From NCBI GenBank assembly GCA_900320025.1, contig ONQW01000009.1, positions 1-52,317 on the forward strand: DNA of 52,317 nt, read 5' to 3'. This document shows, one piece after another, positions 8,084 to 16,466 of the stretch. The stretch comes from an uncultured Lachnospiraceae bacterium. Lineage in GTDB: Bacteria; Bacillota; Clostridia; Lachnospirales; Lachnospiraceae. The notes under the pieces were generated by a model. That model did no database searches. It saw only the letters and a program-made list of their open reading frames with translations, and was not told the DNA's origin. The position numbers and the translations under genes are program-made. The stretch's first letter is position 1, and every line of letters starts with the position of its first letter.

Positions 8084-9169
8084 TTATGTGTGCCGGAATC
8101 CCCGGCCGGGTTCCTTCGCCCATCCCCGCCCATGTCCTCTGCGAAGAAGGCTGCCTCTCCGGTCGTCCGCGCTTTCCGGCCCTGGTGCCATTCCAGTCCC
8201 GCGTCCGAAGCTTCCGATCGGCAGCTGCATGGTCCGTTCGGAGCGTCTGCGCTCCTCTGGATGCAGCAGAAGACGCTGCGCCTCCCCGACAGAAACCCGC
8301 TCGAACCGTACCCGGTCTCCCGGCCTCAGCTGGGCAAGCTTTGGCAAATCGAACGAACAGACCGTCGCAATCTTGGCATATCCGCCGGTCGTCTGATGAT
8401 CCGCCATCATGATGATCGGCTCACCGCCGTTTGTGATCTGCACAGAGCCGAACAAAATACCATCCGAAATAATATCGACGCTGCCGCAGCTCTCCACCTT
8501 CGGTCCGGACAGACGCATTCCCATCCGGTCGCTCTGCGGAAGTACCTGGTAGGAGGTCTCGAAGAAGGTCTTCTTCCCTGCCTCCGTGAAATATTCCTCC
8601 TGCGGACCTGCCACTGCGCGGACCGTGACCTCTGACGGATAGCGGGGTGGCGCCGCTATATTCCGCCCGGGGCCGCCTTTTCCACCCTCGCTGCCTGCCG
8701 TCAGTGCACCAATCTTCAGCTCATCGCCGACCTGCAGCGCCCTTCCCTCAAAACCTCCCATTTTGCAGCGGAGATTCGTCGACCGACTTCCCATGACGAC
8801 CGGCACATCGATGCCACCTTTTACCGCTAAATACGCTCTGCATCCTGAGACGGCCATTCCCATCGTGAGTCTCTGCCCTGCGTCGGCGGTCAGCCTCTGA
8901 TATCGCGGAACGGAAATGCCGTCAAGCTTCGCATCCATATCCGCACCGGTGAGCGCAAACTCGCAGGATGCAGAAAACAGACAGGTCATGCCCATCAGGG
9001 TCATCTCGATTTCCGCCGCGCCAGCCGGATTTCCGACAAGCTCATTGGCCGCCGCATAGGCTTCTGAATCCATTGCGCCGCTCTGTGTGACGCCATACTG
9101 CATAAGCCCAAAGCGTCCGGCGTCCTGAACCAGAGACAGCGCTCCTGGCTGTTCCACAACAATGCTCAT
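8084..9169 (-). CDS. pxpC: 5-oxoprolinase subunit C (KipA/biotin-dependent carboxyltransferase-like)
   Basis: Family blocks run in order: VEQPGALSLVQDAGRFG at the N-terminus, GAMDSEAYAAANELVGNP, the CEFALTGAD block, the cyclophilin-like barrel with MGSRSTNLR, then SDRMGMRLSGP and LFGSVQITNGGEPIIMMAD. The core ends near residue 310. The last ~50 residues are Gly/Arg-rich with no family match, a low-complexity tail. GGAGAAAG lies 9 nt upstream of the ATG. PxpC couples with PxpA and PxpB to hydrolyse 5-oxoproline with ATP. Confidence 0.92.
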   Translation of the reverse strand: MSIVVEQPGALSLVQDAGRFGLMQYGVTQSGAMDSEAYAAANELVGNPAGAAEIEMTLMGMTCLFSASCEFALTGADMDAKLDGISVPRYQRLTADAGQRLTMGMAVSGCRAYLAVKGGIDVPVVMGSRSTNLRCKMGGFEGRALQVGDELKIGALTAGSEGGKGGPGRNIAAPPRYPSEVTVRAVAGPQEEYFTEAGKKTFFETSYQVLPQSDRMGMRLSGPKVESCGSVDIISDGILFGSVQITNGGEPIIMMADHQTTGGYAKIATVCSFDLPKLAQLRPGDRVRFERVSVGEAQRLLLHPEERRRSERTMQLPIGSFGRGTGMAPGPESADDRRGSLLRRGHGRGWAKEPGRGFRHT

Positions 9170-9215
9170 ACTATTCTTTCTCCACGTTTATCAGAACGAT
9201 GTATTTTAGAACATC

Positions 9216-9322
9216 ATTCTAATAAACGCCATTCTAATAAACATCGTTCTAAACAAAATCTGTTCAAATAAACGGCGTTCTAATAAAATCCGTTCTAATT
9301 AAAATCCGTTCTAATAAACGTC
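9216..9322 (-). repeat. Seven-unit 15/16-bp tandem array grown from the 3' end of pxpB
   Basis: Units start at 9216, 9231, 9246, 9262, 9277, 9292 and 9308 (plus strand; type GTTCTAATAAACGGC). On the coding strand each unit reads about AACGxxGTTTATTAG. The unit nearest pxpB supplies its last codons and TAG stop (9311-9313). The array fills most of the pxpB-pxpC gap. Confidence 0.92.
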
Positions 9323-10024
9323 TTTCTCAGGAACGTAAACTCTCTTTTCCACGTCCCGCGCAATTGTCTTATATTCATCCGGTGTGATCGATACAAAGCG
9401 AATGGAATCCCCTGCGGCACACAGGATCGGGTGCTCACTTTCCGGATCATAGAACTTCACCGGCGTCCTTCCGATGAGGCGCCACCCGCCCGGAGAATCG
9501 ATCGGATAGATGCCGGTCTGACTGCCGCCGATCCCGACACTCCCGGCCGGAATTCTCACCCGCGGCGTCTCCAGACGCGGCGCCGCGATACGCGGATCAA
9601 GCCCGCCGAGATAGGGAAATCCAGGCAGAAATCCGAGCATATAAATTTTATATTCCGGCTCCGTATGAATCCGGATGATCTCTTCGGACGAAAGGCCTGT
9701 GACCCCCTCCATCCCCTCGAGGTCCTCCCCATAAATGCCGCCGTAGCAACAGGGGATCCTCCAGACCCGCCTCTTCCGGCTCTGACTCCCGTCGCCCGGA
9801 ACAGATGCACGCCTGATTATCCCACACAGCTCCTCATAGGATGCTGACGACGGATCATAGCGGATCAGCAGCGCCCGGTATGTCGGCACCATCTCCATAA
9901 TGCCCGTTCCTTCCTGTTCCGCGAGCGCTCCGGCGAGAGCCGTCACCTTACCGTTTACTGCCTCGCTGATCTCATTTTCAAATTCTACGGAAATCCCCTG
10001 ATCCCCTGACGGGCAGATTTTCAT
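9311..10024 (-). CDS. pxpB: 5-oxoprolinase subunit B (KipI family)
   Basis: This 237-residue protein has the KipI/PxpB signature GFLPGFPYLGGLDPRI, RIPAGSVGIGGSQTGIYPIDSPGGW and LIGRTPVKFYDP, with GDSIRFVSI near the end. The N-terminal half is the KipI domain that in B. subtilis inhibits kinase KinA; in most bacteria the protein is a 5-oxoprolinase subunit. GAGGAGG lies 5-6 nt before the ATG. It is the first gene of the block reading leftwards. Its last codons and stop are repeated seven times in the gap behind it. Confidence 0.93.
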   Translation of the reverse strand: MKICPSGDQGISVEFENEISEAVNGKVTALAGALAEQEGTGIMEMVPTYRALLIRYDPSSASYEELCGIIRRASVPGDGSQSRKRRVWRIPCCYGGIYGEDLEGMEGVTGLSSEEIIRIHTEPEYKIYMLGFLPGFPYLGGLDPRIAAPRLETPRVRIPAGSVGIGGSQTGIYPIDSPGGWRLIGRTPVKFYDPESEHPILCAAGDSIRFVSITPDEYKTIARDVEKRVYVPEKDVY

Positions 10025-10136
10025 GCATGCCTCCTCTGGTCAAGGCTGAACAGACCGATCATCACCTGCGGAGCCGTTTTCTTCTCCGACTGTTCCACGC
10101 CGCTCCGCTCTCTTTCTTCTGATGGGGTTGTGAAAA

Positions 10137-10164
10137 GAGGCTGCTCCGCCCACGGAACAGCCTC
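10137..10164 (-). terminator. Hairpin in the pxpB leader, possible attenuator
   Basis: Reading the minus strand, GAGGCTGTTCC pairs with GGAGCAGCCTC and is followed by TTTTCAC. It lies about 110 nt upstream of the pxpB start, so it would end transcription before the operon unless antiterminated. It could equally be a stray terminator. No clear promoter was found on either strand of the divergent 10025-10446 gap. Confidence 0.5.
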
Positions 10165-10229
10165 ATCGCTACGCAGTGAAATATAGACCAGATTCTGCAA
10201 AGAATCAAGGGCGGATATACCCGCCATAT

Positions 10230-10307
10230 GCACCTGACGTAAAGGGCAGACATACGTGCCTCACGTAAAGGGCGAATATACGCATCTGACGTAAATGGCG
10301 GACAGGC
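10230..10307. repeat. 26-bp tandem repeat, three units, in the divergent pxpB/antiporter gap
   Basis: Units at 10230-10255, 10256-10281 and 10282-10307 share CTGACGTAAAGGGC with a following TATAC-type end; a fourth, partial unit precedes them. Just beyond is the 10-bp palindrome GGCACGTGCC (10337-10346). The position between divergent genes makes a regulatory role possible but unproven. Confidence 0.8.
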
Positions 10308-10446
10308 GTGACGAGCAAATGTCAGACATATACCCCGGCACGTGCCAGCGTATATCCAGTCCCCGAATCATGATATAGTAAATTCAGCGACGACCGCACA
10401 TCGACGGACACAGGCCGGAAGCATCCCATCCCGAAAGGAGTTCCTC

Positions 10447-12054
10447 ATGGACAATCTTCTGCTGCTCGCGGGGGTTATTTTAATCTGCTGCGCTCTGTTT
10501 CAGAAAATCTTCCGCCGCACCGGCGTTCCCGGACTCTTTGTATTCATTGCGCTGGGTATGCTGTTCGGATCGGACGGGCTTCTCCGGATCCCCTTTGACA
10601 ACTATGATTTTGCAGGCAGTCTGTGCTCGGCGGCGCTGGTACTCATCATCTACTACGGCGGCCTGGGGACCAATCTCCGGGCGGCAAAACCTGTGCTGGG
10701 AAAGGCGATCCTGCTCTCCAGTCTCGGCAGCTTTCTCACCGCCGGTCTGGTAGGCTTCTTTGCCGTGTATGTGCTCCGGATGGAGATGCTGGAAGGAATG
10801 CTGCTTGGCGCTGTCATCTGCTCAACTGACGCAGCGTCGGTCTTCTCTATCCTCCGCTCCCGGAAGATGGACCTTCGCTACAGCACAGCTTCTCTGCTCG
10901 AGGTGGAGAGCGGCTCCAACGACCCGTTCTCCTATCTTCTCACCGTTGTGGTTCTAAGCCTGATGCAGGGGGAGCACCTCTCCGCCGGACGAATCGCGCA
11001 GATGCTGCTTTTGCAGGTTGCGGTGGGGATCGCCATCGGGGCAGTCATGTCCTTTGTCACCGTACGTCTGCTGCGGCTTCTGCATCTGAAAGATGTGGTT
11101 CTCACCGAGGCATTTCTGCTCGGGTTCGGCATGCTCACCTACTCCCTGACCAGTCGTCTCTCCGGAAATGGTTATCTTGCCGTGTATATCGCAGGAATTC
11201 TGATCGGGAATCAGACGATTCCCGACAAAACCGAGAGCATCCGGTTCTTTCACAGTCTCACGGGACTGATGCAGATGCTGCTCTTTTTTATGCTGGGCCT
11301 TCTCGCATATCCTTCGAGGCTCCCGTCCGTCGCCGGGCCTGCTCTTCTCCTTGCACTCTTCCTGACTTTTGCCGCCAGACCGGCCGCTGCCTCTCTCCTG
11401 CTGGCCCCCTTCCGGTGCCCGCCGCGCCAGATCCTGTTTGTATCCTTTGCCGGCATGCGAGGTGCCGCCTCCATCGCCTTTGCCATCATGGCTGTCAGCC
11501 GGGCGGCGAATCTGTCCTATGATCTGTTTCACACGGTTTTCTTTCTCGTACTGTTCTCCATTCTGGTACAGGGAACACTGATCCCGGCAGCCGCCCGCCG
11601 GCTTGACATGATTGACGCGCGGGAAGATGTCATGGCAACGTTCAACGATACCGCTGAAGACCTTCCGGTACAATTTGTTAAGTTTCGAGTCATAAAACAA
11701 CATCCCTGGGCCGGCAAAACCATCGCGGATATCACGCTTCCGCCGGGTTCCATCCTTCCTGTGATCGAGCGCGGCGGGAAACAGATTCTTCCAAAGGGTG
11801 ATACCCGGCTGCTCGAGGGTGATGAACTGATTCTCTGTGGTCCGGAAGGCGGAGACGCGGAAAACAGCGGAATGCATGAGGTCTGTCTCACTGCTTTTCA
11901 TGACTGGACCGGAAAGCGCCTCTCTGACCTTGCTCTGAATGACGAGCTGATTATATTCATCCGCCGTGGCGGCGAAGCCATCATCCCATCTGGTGACACG
12001 GTCCTGCACACGGGAGATCTTCTGTATGTCGTAGAAAAGCAGAGTCATCCGTAG
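10447..12054 (+). CDS. K+/H+ antiporter, CPA1/NhaP2 type with C-terminal TrkA-C domains
   Basis: This 535-residue protein has about 12 membrane segments over residues 1-390. Motifs typical of NhaP2/CvrA antiporters are present: FVFIALGMLFGSDG, a substrate-site block ICSTDAASVFSILRSR, LEVESGSNDPFSYLL (SND) and AGMRGAASIAFAIMA. Two RCK_C/TrkA-C-like modules follow (about 405-465 and 475-532), each with a GD-E/L-I core, suggesting ligand gating. The start at 10447 has AAAGGAG 6 nt upstream. Expected role: potassium or sodium export in exchange for protons at the cytoplasmic membrane. It is transcribed alone. Confidence 0.9.
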   Translation: MDNLLLLAGVILICCALFQKIFRRTGVPGLFVFIALGMLFGSDGLLRIPFDNYDFAGSLCSAALVLIIYYGGLGTNLRAAKPVLGKAILLSSLGSFLTAGLVGFFAVYVLRMEMLEGMLLGAVICSTDAASVFSILRSRKMDLRYSTASLLEVESGSNDPFSYLLTVVVLSLMQGEHLSAGRIAQMLLLQVAVGIAIGAVMSFVTVRLLRLLHLKDVVLTEAFLLGFGMLTYSLTSRLSGNGYLAVYIAGILIGNQTIPDKTESIRFFHSLTGLMQMLLFFMLGLLAYPSRLPSVAGPALLLALFLTFAARPAAASLLLAPFRCPPRQILFVSFAGMRGAASIAFAIMAVSRAANLSYDLFHTVFFLVLFSILVQGTLIPAAARRLDMIDAREDVMATFNDTAEDLPVQFVKFRVIKQHPWAGKTIADITLPPGSILPVIERGGKQILPKGDTRLLEGDELILCGPEGGDAENSGMHEVCLTAFHDWTGKRLSDLALNDELIIFIRRGGEAIIPSGDTVLHTGDLLYVVEKQSHP

Positions 12055-12207
12055 GCACTGTAACCCCCGCAAAGGCAGAAAGCCCGGGAGTTCTCTCCTG
12101 CCGGTACCACAATGCACGCGGTACGATCCCCCCGGCCAGCCCTGCTCTGCTGATGTGAAAATCAGATTTTCGTTCATTTTCTGTTTGATTTCAGTGTTTT
12201 CTTTTCA

Positions 12208-12236
12208 TTGACAGCGCCCCGATCTCATGATATATT
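12208..12236 (+). promoter_or_regulatory. Sigma-70-type promoter of the tRNA-Thr gene
   Basis: TTGACA (12208-12213) and TATATT (12231-12236) are separated by exactly 17 bp. The predicted transcript starts near 12243 and opens with a perfect 8-bp hairpin (TTGCGTTC/GAACGCAA, 12242-12263) before the tRNA. Confidence 0.85.
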
Positions 12237-12272
12237 ATCACTTGCGTTCAGCGTGGAACGCAATGATGGAAT

Positions 12273-12345
12273 GCTGATGTAGCACAGTCGGTAGTGCGTC
12301 GCATTGGTAGTGCGGAGGTCACGGGTCCGATTCCCGTCATCAGCT
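12273..12345 (+). tRNA. tRNA-Thr (anticodon GGT)
   Basis: A full cloverleaf can be drawn: acceptor GCTGATG with CATCAGC, D stem GCAC/GTGC, anticodon stem TCGCA/TGCGG with loop TTGGTAG (anticodon GGT, reading ACC/ACT), variable AGGTC, T stem ACGGG/CCCGT. The discriminator is T and CCA is not encoded. The T loop reads TCCGATT, so position 55 is C where nearly all tRNAs have T. A strong promoter lies upstream and a terminator downstream, so it is a single-gene unit. Confidence 0.95.
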
Positions 12346-12352
12346 GAGAGCG

Positions 12353-12394
12353 AAAAGCCCCGAATTCCTGGAAATACAGGGATTCGGGGCTTTT
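12353..12394. terminator. Intrinsic terminator after tRNA-Thr
   Basis: AAAAGCCCCGAAT...CCTG pairs with CAGG...ATTCGGGGCTTTT around a short loop, with a T run on the plus strand and an A/T-symmetric outer stem. It begins 7 nt after the tRNA. Confidence 0.92.
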
Positions 12395-12470
12395 CTGTTA
12401 CATACTGCCCTGCTTCACGCCGGATGGACCGCGCTCAAATGCACCGCACAGTGGCAGCTGAGCAGGGCAA

Positions 12471-12512
12471 TGAGAAAGAGACCGGTGCATCCCGCATCCG
12501 GCCTCTTTCTCA
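12471..12512. terminator. Bidirectional hairpin after the ArsB/NhaD-type gene
   Basis: TGAGAAAGAG...CCGG pairs with CCGG...CTCTTTCTCA. It is 20 nt past the stop of the minus-strand permease and ends in CTCTTTCTC on that strand. Confidence 0.7.
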
Positions 12513-12531
12513 TATACTTCCAAACCTCCCA

Positions 12532-13881
12532 TCAGAAATACCGCACAAACAGGCACAGCATGGAGATGGTGACAACGATGATCGTGGCAGGCGCCGCGTA
12601 TCTGCAGTACTTGCCCCAGCCGATCATATGGCCGTTTTTGGCTGCGACGGAAATGCCGACGACATTGGCGGAGGCGCCGATCGGCGTTCCGTTCCCACCG
12701 ATGTCCGTTCCGATGGCCAGCGCCCACGCAAGCACATCCAGCGGACATCCGGTCGCCTGGCTGAGCGTCCGGATCACCGGCACCATCGTGGCAGCAAACG
12801 GAATGTTATCTACGAAGGCGCTCGCAATCGCCGAAATCCACAGAACCACCGCAACCGTAATCATCGCGTGACTGCCGCTGATGCGTGCGATGAAATCCGC
12901 AATGATATCCAGAATTCCCGTTGTCTCCAGCCCCGCCACGACGATAAACAGCCCCACGAAGAAGGAAAGCGTCTTATAATCGAGCTTCCGGAGAATATCG
13001 ATTGCCTCCTTCCCTGCCGTGAGCAGCGTCAGCGCAGCGATGAAGCAGCCGATGGTAGCTACGGTGAGTCCCGTCTGTGCATGCGAAACAAGCAGTGCCA
13101 CGGCGATCAGAAAGATCACCGTGCTCACCGTGAACCGCCTTTTATCCGTGATCGCCTCGCGCGGATCCGGATACTGCACTTCTCCCGACACAGCAGGTAC
13201 CAGCTGCTTCCGGAAACTGAAATAGAAGAACAGAATCACGAACACAAGCGATACCAGGGCGATCACTCCCGTATTTTTCACAAAATCAGCGAAGGAGTAC
13301 CCGAGTGACGTACCGATGATGATATTCGGCGGATCTCCGCACATCGTAGCCGAGCCGCCGAGGTTTGAACAGAAAATCTCGGAGATGATGAGCGGGACCG
13401 GATCAAATTTCAACAGTTTTGACAGCTCAACCGTCGCGGCAGCCAGAAACAGGATGACCGTAATGCTGTCGATAAACATGGCCAGTACGCTCGACATGAT
13501 CATGAAGGCCACGAAAAGCGCGCTCACCTTGTAATGAACCGCCTTTGCCATGCGCAGGCACAGCCAGCGGAAGAACCCCGCGCGGCTCATTCCCTCTACC
13601 ATGACCATCATGCCGGCGATAAAAAGAATGGTTGCCCAGTTGATCCCAACCGACGTCTCCGCGGAATTCCCCGCGCTGTACCAAAACGACGCCTGGCGGA
13701 AGCTGTCGAAGGACAGCGCGCGCCACACCGCCCCGCCGTCATGCATGATCAGTCCGAACACAAGCACCAGCGTCGCAAGACCGCAGCCGAGCGAAACAAT
13801 ATGCCGCTCGATTTTGTCCGAGATAATCAGCCCGAACATCACAATGAAAATAATGACAGACACCGTCTGTGCAAGTACCAT
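12532..13881 (-). CDS. ArsB/NhaD (SLC13-like) ion transporter permease
   Basis: This 449-residue protein has 10-12 membrane segments with the two-repeat layout of the ion-transporter superfamily. Key blocks are SNLGGSATMCGDPPNIIIG (first repeat hairpin), SAFVDNIPFAATMVPVI (second repeat) and IGTDIGGNGTPIGASANVVG. These match ArsB/P-protein/NhaD-type carriers for arsenite, Na+ or carboxylates; no ArsR or ArsC gene is nearby, so arsenite is not implied. GGGAGG lies 7 nt upstream of the ATG. It has its own promoter (13921-13950) and terminator. Confidence 0.88.
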   Translation of the reverse strand: MVLAQTVSVIIFIVMFGLIISDKIERHIVSLGCGLATLVLVFGLIMHDGGAVWRALSFDSFRQASFWYSAGNSAETSVGINWATILFIAGMMVMVEGMSRAGFFRWLCLRMAKAVHYKVSALFVAFMIMSSVLAMFIDSITVILFLAAATVELSKLLKFDPVPLIISEIFCSNLGGSATMCGDPPNIIIGTSLGYSFADFVKNTGVIALVSLVFVILFFYFSFRKQLVPAVSGEVQYPDPREAITDKRRFTVSTVIFLIAVALLVSHAQTGLTVATIGCFIAALTLLTAGKEAIDILRKLDYKTLSFFVGLFIVVAGLETTGILDIIADFIARISGSHAMITVAVVLWISAIASAFVDNIPFAATMVPVIRTLSQATGCPLDVLAWALAIGTDIGGNGTPIGASANVVGISVAAKNGHMIGWGKYCRYAAPATIIVVTISMLCLFVRYF

Positions 13882-13920
13882 AATGAAACCTCCCGTCCGC
13901 AGACAGACACAACGAACAAG

Positions 13921-13950
13921 ATTATAGAAGATTCTACGTCAAAATATCAA
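13921..13950 (-). promoter_or_regulatory. Promoter of the ArsB/NhaD-type gene
   Basis: On the minus strand TTGATA (13950-13945) and TATAAT (13926-13921) are 18 bp apart, with the ATG about 40 nt downstream at 13881. Confidence 0.7.
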
Positions 13951-13953
13951 ATG

Positions 13954-14093
13954 ATTTTTTCAGAGCATCAGCCGGCTTATATTTTTTCAGGGCAGCAGTC
14001 AGCCTGTTTTTCAGGGCAGCAGAATATACCATTCCAAAGGTCCGAGTTCAGCCCCCCGTAATCCGGGCTGAACGCTCACCCCGTAATTCTGGC
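13954..14093 (-). repeat. Two small tandem arrays downstream of the DUF1284 gene
   Basis: Array 1 overlaps the DUF1284 stop: AGAATTACGGGG+TGA in the gene is followed 25 bp later by CGGATTACGGGGGGC+TGA (14052-14093). Array 2 (13954-14022) has three units of CTGCTGCCCTGAAAAA type, 24-28 bp apart, next to the promoter of the neighbouring permease. Confidence 0.7.
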
Positions 14094-14684
14094 CGAAAGC
14101 TCCTTTACCCGCTTTTGCAGCGCCTCGTGGCTGCACAGTCCCTGCCTGTACCACCGGCATCCGCCGCAGATCCGCTCAAATTTCTGCTCGTCAAGCAGCG
14201 CCAAAATCCGTTCCAGCAGCATCTGCCAGGAGTATGCCTTCCCTGTTTCCAGATGAAGCGCATCCAGCACCGCGTGATCCGTCAGCACAACATGATTGTG
14301 CTCCTCTGCGCATCCCGGCAGCGCCCGTCCCTCAGGATATCCTGGGAGAGACCGATCCACCGGCCCATCTGCAGCAGGCTGCTCTTCTGCTCGTCCCGTC
14401 CATGACGTATTCTCTGGCCCCGCAGTCGATATCACGTCCTGCCGCGCAGACGCTCTCCTCTCCGCACGCTCATACGCGAGCGGGTCTGCCTGCGTAACCA
14501 TGATCCGCTTCGGGCAGCCGGCGCAGATCCGGTCCGGCTCGTCCAGCAGAATGATCGTATGATTTTCCCCATTATGAAGAAATTCCACGGTATGCAGAAG
14601 TCCTTCTGTAAAGCTGTCACTGTATCCATGTCCGGAAAACAGGGAAGTGCACAGCAGATGATGTGCCCGGATGGAAATAGTCAT
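14076..14684 (-). CDS. DUF1284 domain protein
   Basis: This 202-residue protein begins ISIRAHHLLCTSLFSGHGYSD, the DUF1284 start, then has DRICAGCPKR (Cys pair) and a C-terminal ICGGCRWYRQGLCSHEA with three or four Cys, which suggests metal or Fe-S binding. A Gly/Pro/Glu-rich insert (about 75-125) separates the halves and is unlike the compact family. Its ATG overlaps the stop of the MATE gene by 4 nt (ATGA), so the two are translationally coupled. GAGGAG lies upstream. Function of the family is unknown. Its 3' end is repeated just behind it. Confidence 0.82.
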   Translation of the reverse strand: MTISIRAHHLLCTSLFSGHGYSDSFTEGLLHTVEFLHNGENHTIILLDEPDRICAGCPKRIMVTQADPLAYERAERRASARQDVISTAGPENTSWTGRAEEQPAADGPVDRSLPGYPEGRALPGCAEEHNHVVLTDHAVLDALHLETGKAYSWQMLLERILALLDEQKFERICGGCRWYRQGLCSHEALQKRVKELSARITG

Positions 14685-16060
14685 GCTGTGCGCTCCTCTC
14701 TTTGCATCGCACGGTCTTCCTTCATTCGCTTCAATTCAGGCCAGACTGTGAGGATCATCACCGTGAAGCATGCAAGGCCGCCGATGACATTGGAAATCGG
14801 CTCCGCAAGAAACACGCCATCTGTCCCGAGTCCCGCAAGGTGCGGCAGAAGATACGTGAGCGGCACAACCATGATCACTTTCCGGAAAAGGCTGAAGAAG
14901 ATTGCCTTTCCCTTCTTTCCCAGCGCCTTGAACACCGTCTGCCCGCTGTACTGCAGAGATTGAAAAATAAACGCCAGAAAGTACAGATGCAGCGCGCGGG
15001 AGGCATCCGCCATGATCGCCTGATCGCTGCTGAAAATGTGGATAAAGAAAGAAGGCCGGAGCAAAATAACAAGCCAGACCAGAAACGTATAAGGCAGCGT
15101 GAGAGACATCATCACACCGACTGCTTTTTTGACATTGTCCGGTCTGCCCGCGCCGTAATTATAGCTGAGAATCGGCGTTGCGCCCTCCGTCACGGCGAAC
15201 ACCGGCGTGTCCAGAATCGAACGCACCGAGGAGACAATTGTCATGACTGAGACAGCCAGCGAACCGCCGAACGCCATCAGCACCTGATTGCATGCAATCT
15301 GCACCAGGGAGTTGGTAAACTGCATGATAAACGGCGCGACACCGAGACCGGCGATATCCTTTGCATAGGGGAACCGGAAGGCGAAGGAGACCGGATAATC
15401 ATTCCTTCCGCTCCGCAGAAAATGCATCACATATAGAAAGGACAGGATCTGCGACAGCACCGTTGCAATTGCTGCCCCGCGCACGCCCAGTCCGAGGCCG
15501 AACATAAATATCGGATCCAGGATCAGATTGGCCACCGCTCCGATCATGACGGAGCACATCCCGGTCGTGGAATAACCCTGCGCATTGATGAAGGAATTCA
15601 TCCCCGTGGACACCATTGCGAAGACCGTGCCGAGAAGATAGATCCGGAGATAAGAAAGACACACAGGAAGCTCCGACACCGTCGCGCCGAAAAGCCGGAG
15701 CAGGCCGCTTCCGAACAGCTCCCCGGAGGCAGTCAGGATGACCGCTGATGTCACCAGAAGCCGCAGAGACGTATTTTGAATCTGCGCCGCCTTGCTATGG
15801 TCTCCCCGCCCGAGCTCCATGGAAAACAGCGGAGCGCCGCCGAGTCCGAACATATTGGTGAAGCCGGTGATCATGATGATCATTGGAAAACACAGGCCGA
15901 CCGCGCCGAGCGCCTCTGTGCCGACATCCGGAATCCGCCCGATATAAATCCGGTCGACGATACTGTACAGAAGATTCAGCACCTGCGCAATCAGCATCGG
16001 GAACGCTGTTCCAAGCATATTTTGCGTGATGTGCCCATTTTCAAAATTGACCTTTTTCAT
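14681..16060 (-). CDS. MATE family multidrug/cation exporter
   Basis: This 459-residue protein has 12 membrane segments in two homologous halves. Blocks typical of MATE proteins are present: NMLGTAFPMLIAQVLNLLYSIVDRIYIG, the GLGGAPLFSMELGRGD loop, NSFINAQGYSTTGM and PILSYNYGAGRPDNVKKAV. The start at 16060 (MKKVNFENG) fits the family and has AGGAG close upstream; an ATG 11 codons earlier lacks a site. It exports drugs or organic cations using Na+ or H+ gradients. It is coupled to the DUF1284 gene. Confidence 0.92.
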   Translation of the reverse strand: MKKVNFENGHITQNMLGTAFPMLIAQVLNLLYSIVDRIYIGRIPDVGTEALGAVGLCFPMIIMITGFTNMFGLGGAPLFSMELGRGDHSKAAQIQNTSLRLLVTSAVILTASGELFGSGLLRLFGATVSELPVCLSYLRIYLLGTVFAMVSTGMNSFINAQGYSTTGMCSVMIGAVANLILDPIFMFGLGLGVRGAAIATVLSQILSFLYVMHFLRSGRNDYPVSFAFRFPYAKDIAGLGVAPFIMQFTNSLVQIACNQVLMAFGGSLAVSVMTIVSSVRSILDTPVFAVTEGATPILSYNYGAGRPDNVKKAVGVMMSLTLPYTFLVWLVILLRPSFFIHIFSSDQAIMADASRALHLYFLAFIFQSLQYSGQTVFKALGKKGKAIFFSLFRKVIMVVPLTYLLPHLAGLGTDGVFLAEPISNVIGGLACFTVMILTVWPELKRMKEDRAMQREERTA

Positions 16061-16176
16061 TGCTCCTGAGGGGCAGAGACTTCCCGGACTCAATGCAGAC
16101 TGGTGTCATGCCCTTTCCGGAACGCGGTGCCCTTATATTCCTCCCCCTGATTTCTCTTTCATGGTATTTTCCGTCC

Positions 16177-16346
16177 TTTTCCGTCCGGCGTCCAGCATTT
16201 TTCTTTTCGCACAGCTGTTAACTTATCCCTCTGGATTGCCCGCTGGCTCTTTTCCGCCCGGCGTCCGGCACTTTTCTTTTCGCGCAGCTGTGAACTTATC
16301 CCTCTGGATTGCCCGCTGGCTCTTTTCCCTCCGGCGTCCGGCACTT
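16177..16346. repeat. 73-bp tandem repeat, two full units plus 24 bp
   Basis: Units start at 16177, 16250 and 16323, each opening with TTTTCC(G/C)(T/C)CCGGCGTCC. The first two units are about 90% identical. The period is not a multiple of three and spans the divergent gap between MATE and the cytidylate-kinase-like gene. Beyond it only a TATAAT at 16416-16421 without a good -35 is seen. Confidence 0.93.
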
Positions 16347-16466
16347 ATTGACGTAATAAGGTCGGAAAGAGACGATAAAGAACGGTAAAGAATAGAGGAA
16401 AGATGAACTTTGGGCTATAATAGGAGAAGAAGTTCCATCACGAAATCACGGAAGGGGAGAGGTGCA

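Noticed and set aside
9216..9322. CRISPR array
   Set aside because: The units are contiguous 15/16-bp repeats with no spacers and no cas genes are present. The other arrays in the window were rejected as CRISPR for the same reason.
10021..10233. Minus-strand 70-codon frame whose stop overlaps the pxpB start (ATGA)
   Set aside because: It has no clear ribosome site, crosses the leader hairpin and resembles no known protein, so the overlap is probably chance. Not fully excluded.
12532..13881. Arsenite resistance operon
   Set aside because: The permease is in the ArsB/NhaD superfamily but no arsR, arsC or other arsenic gene is nearby, so arsenite is not supported as the substrate.
16159..16344. 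Minus-strand frame of 61 codons
   Set aside because: It is the translation of the 73-bp tandem repeat, has no ribosome site, and the unit length is not a multiple of three.
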